A stretch of 64,000 nt of DNA from Serendipita indica DSM 11827 (taxonomy: Eukaryota > Basidiomycota > Agaricomycetes > Sebacinales > Serendipitaceae). A program made the position numbers and the translations under genes. The notes under the pieces were generated by a model, which was not told the DNA's origin, did no database searches, and saw nothing but the letters and a program-made list of their open reading frames with translations. Location of the stretch: positions 62,001 through 126,000 of the forward strand of contig CAJVGD010000005.1 in NCBI GenBank assembly GCA_910890315.1. Direction: 5' to 3'. Below are positions 36,001 to 46,335 of the stretch, piece by piece; position 1 is the stretch's first letter; each line of letters starts with the position of its first letter.

Positions 36001-37198
36001 TCTACTGATCGATTGCTACGCTGAAATCGGAGACGAAGCGCAAGAAAAGCTCCATGAGCTGCTAAGCGTTCGCCATAGTCGTTATATCAGCTCTTCCACT
36101 GACAGCATAGCGGTCCTTACCTTCCAAGGTCACATGTACCAACTGCAGGGACAATATGAGGAAGCTGAAGTGGCGTACCGTGAAGTTATTGAAAATATTC
36201 GAGCTATATTTGGGGATCTATCGTCCCGTAACCTGGGCGTTGTCAAGGCACTCGCGGAGCTTCTGGAGGAGACGAGAAAGTTTACCGAGTTGGAAGAATT
36301 ACTGCGTCAATATGTTATACTGGACTACGATTTTCATGGCGCAGCCAGGGATCATATGATTTCTCTGGCGACAAAACTCGGGGAGCACCTGCTTAAATCA
36401 GAACGCGCTGCAGAAGCACTCCCCATCCTTAGATCTGGATATAGTATGGCTTTGAACTCCTACGGGAAGTCAGGGTTCGGTATCTCCTCACACCGTCTAC
36501 GTCTCGCGGAATGTCTGGTCCTGCTACAGCAATATACCGAAGCAGAGACTCTCATTCGAGAACAGTTACACGATTGGCATCTTATGGAACTGAGCACAAA
36601 CTTGGCTAAAGTTTATCCATATGTGCTACAGGTTCAATGCCTCTTCATGCAAAACAAGTATGCCGAAGGGGAGGCGTTACTGAGGGAGGCATACACCAAG
36701 AATAAGAATAGCCTTGCAGCAAGCAAGTTTTATTCTTGCTCTACGCTCTGGTATCTAATTTATACTCTCTACAAAAAGGGCCATAGGCAACGCTATATGC
36801 CGTTCATTCAAGATATGCTCCAAATGTATGAGAGCAATGAGGACGACATTGACATCGTGGTTTTGACACTGCTCTTTACGTCCGCCTTCCTCCTCGAGCA
36901 GCAAAAACAGTTCGCTGCAGCTGAGGATATACTGAGGACTCGGGATACGAAGTGTAAGGAGATCTTCGGCGTAGAGAGTCCTCAATACGTATTTGAACGA
37001 GGCGTACTGGCGACGTTTCTCTTCCACCAACGGCGATTTGCCGAGTCGAGGTCGATCCGGGAGGACCAATTGAGAAGATTCATTGAACTGGATGACGAGT
37101 CGTGCGCGGAGGATGTCAAAGCGAAGCTGCGAGAGATCGAGGAGGCACTCAAAGACGAGAATCTAGACTCTGAGTGGTTAATTATTAGTAACTTTTGA
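33018..37198 (+). CDS. pseudo-patatin/NB-ARC/TPR NLR-like protein, copy A (whole)
   Basis: Exons 33018-33066, 33120-33252, 33297-33503, 33555-34114, 34162-34372 and 34417-37198 give 1313 residues. Domain order: a patatin-like domain (about residues 10-330), NB-ARC (about 345-620; P-loop GMGGSGKTQ, Walker B WCIIFDNADD, IIITSRN, LPIAVIQAG) and a long TPR region to the end. The patatin part keeps the LSLDGG entry and the fold's late motif CLLLSLGYG. The nucleophile elbow GxSxGG reads AVGPAS, with Gly at the Ser position, and the DGG catalytic Asp region reads ISASAAFPNP, with Ser. It is therefore probably not a lipase. By family, NLR-like proteins of this build act in fungal recognition or cell-death signalling; that is inference for this gene. 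Confidence 0.85.
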
Positions 37199-37503
37199 AC
37201 AAAGGGTTCGGTTTTACATCTTCATCACCGAATTCGAGCCCTAGAGGAGAATCCTGACCGAATTCCCACTCGCGAGGGAGGGCCTTGTCAGCCCAAGGTG
37301 CATCAGGCGTGGAATTGACAAAGTTTTTAATAGAGACCTTGCTTTATTGTTCATCTTGATTAGTCTGTCTGCCATCGCGCCTCGACGACCGCCTAAGCTG
37401 GGTTCAAGTTGTGCAATTGCCATACTCGAAGCCGACTTGAGGGCTATACAACTAATAATTCCCTCATTTGGCCCAGGAAATATTTCTTCTCAGAGGCATG
37501 AGG
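37199..37503. other. duplicated 3' flank of copy A
   Basis: About 300 bases that resemble the flank after copy B (about 42050-42340); the stretch around TGCCATACTCGAAGC is shared in slightly changed form. It belongs to the duplicated unit rather than being a gene. Confidence 0.5.
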
Positions 37504-37645
37504 CTATATTTCCACAGGCATAAACGCCGAAGCGGGAGGCTGATTATCAACCCGTCTCAGATACACCGCTGTGGGATCCTCGATGCAATCGTCATCGTTC
37601 AAGTTAAAAGATGCCTCGGAGTGAATACGAATGAGTAATATCGCC
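37504..37645 (-). pseudogene. C-terminal scrap of a MYND-family gene
   Basis: Read on the minus strand this encodes LIRIHSEASFNLNDDDCIED and PTAVYLRR, matching the end of the neighbouring gene at 42344 (VRIHLEIAFGLDDEDCLEDP). Only about the last 45 matching codons remain. Upstream of them the match stops abruptly at about 37645, where sequence related to the decarboxylase gene begins. It is a duplication remnant. Confidence 0.7.
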
Positions 37646-37720
37646 CACGGTAAGCATAAACAGCACAACGGAAGTCGCTTCAAAGGGCGTTCATTACAAG
37701 GACGATGCCGGAGAGGGAAG
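37646..37720 (+). pseudogene. scrap of the glutamate decarboxylase 3' end
   Basis: This stretch aligns with the last exon of the decarboxylase gene at about 32749-32836: CACGGTAAGCATAAACAG against CATGGTAAGCGTGGGCAC, then CATTACAAGGACGATGCCGG against CATCACAAGGACGATGCCGG. It stands upstream of copy B exactly as the real decarboxylase end stands upstream of copy A. Confidence 0.7.
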
Positions 37721-37869
37721 AAATATTCTGAGGAGAGCAACAAAAAGGCGCCGACAGCACACAAATAAGTAGATTGGGGGACATTGCGGAAGGAAGCAAT
37801 CGTTGAGCCCGTCTGCCAAATACGGACTTTGACGAGTTCCTCCTCCGTGGAATACTCTAACAATTCGGA

Positions 37870-40800
37870 ATGAGGCGGCTAGTTGATTTTGATGAAGATC
37901 TGAGAGTTCTCTCATTAGGTGGGTTTTTGTTGCCTGCTTTGGTTCGACCTCACTTATCGTTTCCGCACAAGATGGAGGAGACGCCCGCTGCACTTCACAA
38001 CTTTTCATCCTTCGAGAGTATATATCTCGTCTAGGCTCAGATTCTGGACGGGAAGTCTTGCCATACGAGCACTTTCATCTCATAACGGCCGTGGGACCAG
38101 CAGGGTAGGATTCCTTTCATTGAAAATGGTTCTTACTGAGGTCACTAGTGCTATAGTTGCCTTTATTGGTGCTTTGAAGATGTCTATAGACGACACTATC
38201 GGCCTCTTCGCACAAATTTGTCTCGACGTTTATCCCACGAGAGAGATTGGGTCCCAACCTCGCTCCGACGTTCTTTGAAGTGCTATTGAGAGTGCACTAG
38301 TGAGCAAAGGAGTTGCTCCTAGCACCCTATTAAGCCAATTTACGGGTACAAATGTGTAAGCTGAGTCACGCTTGCGCTAACACTGGTGATTTACGTTGTT
38401 ACAGTGTGCTTGGCTATGTTTCTGCCACTAATATCGGAACATGGAGGGCTTTTCATAATTATACGGCGCGCCATCATGCGTATGACCCTACAATTATCGA
38501 AGCCATTTGCGCTTGCTGGGCTATGCCTCCGCATTTCGAGGGTTTCAGTGTCGGTACGGAGATTGAGAAGTCGAAGGTCATTAGCGCAGCCCCTGCCTTT
38601 CCAAACCCGGCGCTTCAAGCGATACAAGAGGCCAGTTACCTCTACGGTCCCGAGACACGTGTCTGTCTGCTGTTAAGTCTTGGATACGGTGGATCTATGC
38701 GCCAACATGTGGGCGGAGACGACAAGCTGGTCCGAGCAGAGGTCACTGCTCATGAGCTTGAACGACGGTGGGGGACGACCGGCCTATATTACAGGCTCAG
38801 TGTTATTCCATCTATCTCCGCTTTAGAATCTACTACGCAGGAGACTCTTGGGAGCATTTCGGCTCATACGTCTGACTATCTGCTCAATCCAGTCACCGAT
38901 CGAGTGCTCGACCAAGTAGCCAAGGCTTCATGTCGCAATCGTCGGTTCACGCTCAGAGGTCTCGGTAAACTACCTATTTTCTCGTCGAATAATTTCTCAT
39001 GGTTTATGCAGCTCAAGTTACTGCACCACCCAAGGTCTCGTTCAGCGGCCTTCCACCGTTGTCCCCGTATTATGTTCAACGTGATATACCAATGAACCAC
39101 ATGGTCGTATCGCTTCTCGGCTCTGAAGTGGATGAGCGTCAACGAGTTCTCACCCTGACGGGCATGGGCGGCTCCGGAAAGACTCAAATGGTCATTGCAT
39201 TTATTCGTGAACATGGAGACTGGTGAGTGAGGAAACTATGCACAATCCCCTCCTTAGATCACATAGTTTTCAGAATGTTTTATTTGTCGACGCGTCATCC
39301 GAACAGACTATTGAGACAGGCCTGGTCACACGACTCAGATCCATTGACAAGTCATTCCAAGGAGCTGATCTCACGAGCGCATTGGAAGCGCTTGCTCAGC
39401 CAAACGAAATCATCACAACTAAGTGGTGTATCGTTTTCGACAACGCCGACGATCCAAAGGTCAACATAACCGAGTTCTTTCCCCTGTGTGACCATGGAGC
39501 GATTATTATCACCAGCCGTAACGCCCAACTCGAGTCTATCTCTCCTAACGATACTATTACGTTGGAGGTTATGACTAAAGATGAGGCTTGCGAAGTACTA
39601 TTCTCTTCAATTGGTATCAAGGACAGTTGGCGACCTCACCATCGACAACTGGCGCTCGATATCGTCAAGGAGTTTGAGTATCTCCCAATCGCCGTCGTTC
39701 AAGCTGGATGTTACATTCGGAAATACAAATGCTTGGACACGTACCTTAGACGACTGGAAGCGAGTCGTTCCGATCTGTTGAAGCATACATCCATGCAGCG
39801 GGACAAACTTCGGTACAAGCATAGCGTATACGCGGCGTTCGATATATCCCTCACGTCCCTGTCGGGGCGGGCTCGGCCTCTTATCCATCCTCTCCTATTA
39901 CGATTATACCGGCCTCCCTCTTTCTGTGATCAGACTCGCTGCATCCAAAGAATTCATGCACGAAGAGTACAAGCTAATGGATCGAGGTCACGACTTTCAG
40001 GAGGCTGTCAATCTCCTCCGCCTGATCATCACCCCTAAAGGCAAGTTCGACGAGGTTGAGGTCGACAGTATCATCGAAGAACTTCAGCAGTCCTCGCTGG
40101 TTTCCCTCGTACCATTGGAGTCAGATGTCAAGCTTCGCTTCCATCTATTGATCCATGCTTGGGCATACGATCGGCAGAACGATGAGGAGAGGAAGAAATA
40201 TCGTGATGCAGCATTGAGACTACTCACTTCTCTTGTGGACGGGGATGATGGGGTATATATAGACTCAGACCTAGAACCACATGCGCGTCGCTTCATCGAG
40301 GAGATAACAATGCTGCATGTCAATGACCAGAGCTCTCTGGTTGAAGTCTGGTTGACCAAACCAAAGGATCAGGTTAAGCTCAAAGTTCTTGAAGATATCT
40401 ACCAAACGGTACGGGCAGCCTACGGTGATTCAGATCTGCGAACCAGTACTGCCCACCTCGTTCTCTGCGTAATGGGCTTCAGGGAAACACTTGATACGGC
40501 ACGAGCCGAGGCTATTGCTCGGCAAGAATACGAGCTCAGGAAGGCGATCAGTGGTCCCCGGACCCTGGCAACTACCGAAGCAATGTTTCTCCTCGCCTGC
40601 TTCATCGACTTTTCTTTTGCCAGGAAAGAAGAGGCTATGGAGCTCTTCCACACCACTCTGGAGATCCAGCAAGAGACGCTTGGCCCAGATCACCTAGACA
40701 CCATAAAGACGATGGATATGCTTGCCACCTCCCTAATACGCGCAGACCACGGCCTAGGTGGATACGAAGAAGCGTCTATACTCCTCGAGAAACTCGTTGT

Positions 40801-42012
40801 GGCTCGTTCCACGCATTGGGGAGTCGATAGCCCAGAAACGCTGAGATTAGTATATCAGCTCCTCGAATGTTATTCCGCAAAGGGAGATTCAAAACAAGAA
40901 AAACTCCAAACGCTGTTGGAGCATTGTAAAAGTCTCTATGGCGGCACGTCTTCCAATAACATGGCCGTCCTCGCCCTGAAAGGACGTATGTACCAACTTC
41001 AAGGTCTATACGAGAAGGCTGAAGATGTATACCGGGAGCTCATCGAGACTGGCCGTGTTACATTTGGCGATTTTTCACCGCGAAATCTGAATGCGGTTCA
41101 GATGCTCGCAGAGCTTCTCCAGAAGACGGGAAAGCACGTGGAAGTGGAGGACCTGCTACGTCAGTACGTCCGCCTAGGCCACAATCTGGACGGCGTGGCA
41201 GGGGAGCATATGCTTTCGCTATTGACTCTGCTGGGAGAGGCAAAACTGAGGCAAGGACACCCTGATGAAGCACTTCCTATCCTCGAAACTGCGTATAATG
41301 CACCCATCGACCGTTATGGAGATTTCTGGCTCAGAGTCTCCAGGAAACGTCAACTTCTTGCCGAATGTCTCGTCCAGCAGAAGCAGTATATGGAAGCCGA
41401 GTCACTCATTCGAGAAGAACTGAAATACTCTCACCAGATGGAAACCAATACCAGCGTGTCTATGACCAGTCCATCTGCGCTGTTAGGCATATGTCTCTTC
41501 GAGCAAACACAGTACAGCGAGGCAGAGTCAATACTCAAGGAAGCCTATCACAAGGGGAAAGAGGCTTCCCGGGCTAAACACGCGGAATCTTGCCGTACAC
41601 TTTGTTACCTAATTCTCAGTCTTGAGAAAACGGGGGCGCTGGAGCAAGCTAAGTCTCTCATCCAAGATATGTTTGAGCTCTACGAGCATATTGAGGGAGA
41701 CTTGAACACCCCCGTCCTGTGGGTACTCTCCACGTTCGCCGAGATCCTCGAGCGGCAAAAAAGGGTCACTGAGGCCGAAATAGTATGTAGATGTCGTGAC
41801 GAAAAAGTGAAAGAGTTTTCGGGATAGGACACCGTCGGTATGTGGTCGAAAGAGGTAGGCTAGCAACATTTCTCTTCAATCACCAACGATATGCCGAGTC
41901 AAAGAAGATTCGGGAGGGGCAATTAAGGAGATATATTGATTTGGGCGATGATCAGGGTCGGGTCATTGTCGAAGAGGAGCTGCGAGAGATCGAGGGGGCA
42001 ATCAAATCCTAG
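37870..42012 (+). pseudogene. pseudo-patatin/NB-ARC/TPR NLR-like gene, copy B (decayed)
   Basis: Same domain order, intron positions and flanks as copy A. The patatin-like start (LDGGDARCTSQLFILREY) has the same dead elbow (AVGPAG at the GxSxGG position) and VISAAPAFPNP in place of the Asp motif. Three lesions are visible against copy A: a CGA to TGA change at about 38276 in the patatin part, two bases lost at about 39873 after SLTSLSGRA in the NB-ARC region, and a frame change near 41825 that cuts off the last TPR segment, which continues (YVVERGRLATFLFNHQRYAE) to TAG at 42010-42012. NB-ARC motifs (GMGGSGKTQ, WCIVFDNADD) are still readable. Probably non-functional. Confidence 0.82.
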
Positions 42013-42343
42013 GATATAGACTCGAAGTGGTTCACAGTTAGTAGTGTTTAAACAAAGAGGTGCTTATCTTCACTAAGTTGAAAGGCCCTCTGTGCAAACT
42101 CTGGATCAAATTAGGGTGTTGCCGGCCTGTATCAGACGTGTAGACTATTGAGAGATCAATTTTCTTCTAGTCGGCTCGTTGGCCACCTTGGCAAGGCCCC
42201 AGTTGCGTGGTTACCACACTCGAAGCAACATTGAGGACAAGAAATTCATTCACTCATTCGTACCAAGAAACATTCTGAGAAACTACAAGGTGGCGCATTT
42301 ACGAACGAGAAGACGTAAGCAAGATGCTCGCAATCGACTCGCC

Positions 42344-43424
42344 TCAGATGCACGCTGTAGGATCTTCGAGGCAATCTTCGTCGTCCAAGCCAAAGGCAAT
42401 CTCGAGGTGAATCCGAACACGTATCGCGCTTGCCTTGTCCCAAAGTCCTTTCTCCAGTGCCTCTTCGGTCCAGCGGGCCCCGTGGTGACACAGGAACAAC
42501 TCATTGACCTTGAGTACCGGCCAGACCTTTTCGACGATGGGGGACTTGGACCTAAACTTCATCTCCATGAGGGCCATTTGAATAAGTGTATGGCGGATGT
42601 CGACCGCATTCTTCGACTTTGCACCCTCCATGCAGACTTGGACGAGGATGTAAGTCCATGCGCGATGCAGAATCTTGAGATTATGCATGGTGGAGGTGAA
42701 CGGAAAGGTGAGAGAGGACTTGGTTGGAACTCCGATAATGCTGACTCTCACCCATCCAGCACGTTCAGAGCGGGGCAAAAGCTTGATCGAGGTCATGAAC
42801 TCTTCTGACATGGGTTGAAGCATCATCGCGACCGGCCACATTGTTGGCATCTCCTCGTTCCAATCTTGAACTTGAAGCCATATATGGAGGATATGGGTCT
42901 CGCTATCCACGTCCGCAAACGCAGTGGCGTGGAGGACGGCCCATCTCTGCACGGGTCATAAGTGGGATACGCATTAAAATGTAGACTCACAAGAATATCG
43001 TGATGAATTTTGGACCAGTCTCCTAGAGCGAGTCGAGCCCTGGTCTCGCCGGCTTGTGAAAGTGGGAGCGGCTGTTTGGTCGGTTCTTGCTTTGGAACAC
43101 CACAGAAGCTTTATGCACTACCAAGTATCGTTTCAGACATTCTGTGCTCTGAAATATATGTCGGCTCGCTGCATAGTCCGTCTAATAGCAAGTAATCCAT
43201 ACACAGTACACGTTTGGGCTTCTATTTGTCCTTGAGCATTTATTGCAGGAAATGAAGGTTCCTTTTGTGTCTTCCATAAGACAGCAGGCGTAGTGTGTCT
43301 GGCGAATACCGTTGCTGACTTTGTCGATGACGCTCTGGAAGATTACCGGTGCGTCTCGCAAGAGGGTTGATTTTGGAGAGCCCATCTGTGGCAATTTTTC
43401 AAGAATTGGCTGGTAGCGATCCAT
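42344..43424 (-). CDS. MYND-type zinc-finger gene 1 (C-terminal gene of the trio), possibly damaged
   Basis: The 5' part reads MDRYQPILEKLPQMGSP and YACCLMEDTKGTFISCNKC, a degenerate first half of a MYND finger (CxxC pairs), then CLKRYLVVHKAS, corresponding to CQKEHWTVHRKDC of the paralogue. A frame change right after HKAS has no obvious intron. The next exon (GVPKQEPTKQPLPLSQ to SKIHHDIL) is joined by a normal GT-AG intron to the conserved C-terminal domain (RWAVLHATAFADVDSETHI, DWNEEMPTMWPVAM, VQVCMEGAKSKNAVD) ending FGLDDEDCLEDPTACI. MYND fingers usually bind proline-rich partners; the downstream domain is not one I recognise. Confidence 0.6.
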
Positions 43425-43612
43425 CCTCGATAAAAGCCCGTCGACAAAGTCGGGTTCAAGGTCGTCAGGCTCCCTTAGAATGCAGCCACTGCATTCAATA
43501 ATGGATAATTCGGACTTGCTCGCTGTCTAATATACAAATACGCAGCAATGCTCGCCGTAGAGTAGAGCTGGCGACAAGATAACGTTCAAGAAACAGAGTC
43601 AAGAGAGGGACA

Positions 43613-44708
43613 CTAAACGATGAGATATTTATCTCTCCTTGTCTTGACTGGCGCCTCGCGCGTCGCTCCATATTTTCGCAAATTGTACTCGATGAGCGCA
43701 CGCATGTTCTCCTCACCAAGATGTCCCCACACATCTCTTTCGATGAGATCTTCCATCCAATGTTCGTCGTTTGTGACCACGACTTCGGTGCCAATGGGAA
43801 GAGCGGGTCCGAGATGAGTCGGAACCGTACAAGGAAGCTTCATGTAATCCAAAGTGGTGAGGAGGGACTCGAACTTGGCTTCCATGATCGGGCGAGACTT
43901 GCTTCCGTCCAGGCAGAGGTTGAGGAGGATGAGGATCCAGTCTGGGTAGAGCGGATTCGTTAAAGTACGACTGATATGGATCGGGTACTCTGCAGAGATA
44001 CCTGAAAATTCGCCAGCGAGGCAGACGCGAAAGTAGCCTATGCCCTTGAGATCTACATTGGGGCGATTTCGAGGACAATGGGCCGCGTTGGACGGTTTGA
44101 TGGTGATAGAATATGGCCAGAGAACGGGTGGATCCTCGGAGAGGTCTCTGATACGGAGGGAGAAGACAACGACATGTTGGTCTCTCTTTGCTTTTGCATA
44201 GACGAGCGCATGCACGGCGGCCCAGGTCTAGAGAATGATTAGAGTTGGAAATTTTAGGGAATGCATGTACATGCCAACGGCGTCAAATAAACCACGGTCC
44301 AGTGGTCGAGAATTCTGATGATATGCCGAGCAAGGAGCGGCCCGTGGGTCCAGGCTGATGCGTCGGGTAAACAAAACCGTTCACAATCTCTACGATGAAT
44401 AGGCCAATGCTCTTTTTGGCACTCCTTACTCTGCTTCCTCGTCAGTGTAGCTACACCTATAGGTCTAAACTCCGTACGCAGTAAAAGACGGGCATCACGC
44501 CGTTTTTATAACATCTACTGCACTGCTTGAGTGTTATAGTTGCGCTTGGAACGGCATGGCACTTGTTACACGTCTTCCAAGGCCGGGTATTGGTATCGAC
44601 CTCTCTCAAGCGTTTCTTCAAAGGAAGAGGCAACTTTTGAAAGATGTTTGGTCCTGGAAGTGTGAATTCTGTGATATTTATATCTTTATCGGGGTATATG
44701 TCTGTCAT
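43613..44708 (-). CDS. MYND-type zinc-finger gene 2
   Basis: The most complete of the three. Exon 1 (44708-44478) encodes MTDIYPDKDINITEFTLPG and the finger start CNKCHAVPSATITLKQCSRC...FYC. Exon 2 (44430-about 44271) supplies SKECQKEHWPIHRRDCERFC, so all the finger's Cys and His are present, and a short helix (ARHIIRILDHW). Exon 3 (44227-43613) is the conserved C-terminal domain: AVHALVYAKAKRDQHVVVFS, EDPPVLWPYSI, WILILLNLCLDGSKSRP, WMEDLIERDVWGHLGEENM. The join of exons 2 and 3 is one base out of phase with the splice sites I can see, so either that exon boundary or the gene's integrity is uncertain. Function unknown. Confidence 0.65.
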
Positions 44709-44919
44709 ATCGAAATGTGGGCGGGATCAAGAGTGGTCAGGCTCCGTCATTAGCTCCGTCAATATTGTCAACCAAGGTTTTTGAGTACGGTAGTCTATTT
44801 ATAACAACTAAGCTTTTAGAATTATACAATGTCTATGCACAGTAGGCAACGCTCACCGTGGAGCAGAGCTGTCGAGAAGATAGTGTTCAAGAAACAGAGA
44901 AGTCAACGAAGAGCATCAC

Positions 44920-46010
44920 TAAACGATGAGATGCTTGTCACTTCTCCTCTTGACTGGCACCTCACGCGTTGTTCCACATTTTGCGTAGTTTGTACTCGAT
45001 GAGCACACGGGTATTTCCTGACCAAGGTGGCCCCACACATCTCTTTCGATGAGCTCATCCACCCAATTTTGGTCATTTGTAACTATGACCTCGGCGCCGA
45101 TCGGGAGGACGGGCCCGAGGAGTGGTGGACTGTACGAGAGAGCGTGATACAGGCCAGCGCGGTAAGGAGAGAATCGAATTTAGCTTGGGCAATGGGCATA
45201 GCTTTGCTCCCGTCGAGACAGAGATGGAGGAAAACGAGCATCCAATCGGGGTATAGCGGTGTTGTCATCCTGCGGTTGATCGTGACCGGCTACCCGGCAC
45301 TGATACCTTTGAGAGGACCAACAAGTGAAGTTCTATAATAAGTGATATTATTCTGGTTTGCATTGGGACGATTGGAAGGGTGGTTGGCAATGCTGGAGGG
45401 CTGAATCGTGATCGAGTGTGGCCAGAGAACTGGAGGATCCTCGCAGAGGTCTTGAATACGAAGAGTAAAGACGACTTCCTGTTAGTCCCTCTTGTGTTTT
45501 GAATAGACGAGCGCATGCGCGGCGGCCCGAGACTAGAATAATATTATATAACGAATGCTCGGAATCATCTCAACGTACCAAACAATATCCGTAAATTGCG
45601 TCCCAGTGGTCGAGGATCTTGAAGATATGCTGATCGGCTGGGTCCCCATGAATCCAGAGCGAGGACTCGGGTTGACAAAACCGTTCGCAGTCCTTACGAT
45701 GAACTGTCCAATGCTCTTTTTGGCACTTCTTGCTCTGGTTTGTCATTAGCCCAGTGGCAACTCCGTAGAGGACAACGTACACAGTGAAAAATGGGTACGA
45801 TACGCTGTTGTAGCATCTGCTACACTGTTTAAGCGTTACATTTGCGCTTGGAACGGCATGACAGTTGTTGCATATCTCCCAAGGCCGGGTGTTGGTGTCT
45901 ACTTCCCTGAAGCGTTTCTTCAAAGGAAGAGGCATCCTTTGAAAGATATTGGGCCCTGGAAGAGTGAATTGTATAATGTCTATGTCTTCATGGGGGATTA
46001 TATCTGTCAT
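44920..46010 (-). pseudogene. MYND-type zinc-finger gene 3, degraded in the C-terminal half
   Basis: The N-terminal half is well preserved: MTDIIPHEDIDIIQFTLPGP, CNNCHAVPSANVTLKQCSRC, then KKCQKEHWTVHRKDCERFC and HIFKILDHWDAIYG. Against gene 2, one base is missing before the intron after the second CxxC, which removes a finger Cys from the reading frame. The C-terminal domain is still recognisable (DLCEDPPVLWPHSITIQPS, WMLVFLHLCLDGSKAMP) but is broken by a stop near 45493 and further frame changes. Its start is 325 bases from the divergent RAD16 start. Confidence 0.65.
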
Positions 46011-46335
46011 GCTTGAGCGTGGACGGGATCAAGAATGGTCAGGCTCCGGTGACATTCAATGTCAAAGATTAATAAATTATATCTACATTTGCCACATCTG
46101 CGCTGGTAGAATGTGGTAAATGTGCTTTGTCAGCAAACACCAGGAGCCGTTTTTGTGAATCGGCGATGGAGCAGCACTTTGACCCGCTCTTCTTCCATCC
46201 CCAGTCTCCACTGTTGCGATTAGCAGTTCAGACGGCGTGCAGAGTTGTGCTCCGACCTGAACTGTACAGTTGTTTACATTTCACCCGTCCGTCGCCGCTC
46301 ATTTACGCCTTTGTAGCACGTAGAACGCACTCAAA
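46011..46335. other. divergent promoter region
   Basis: 325 bases between MYND gene 3 (-) and RAD16 (+). It must carry the RAD16 promoter; no specific site can be named. Confidence 0.4.
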
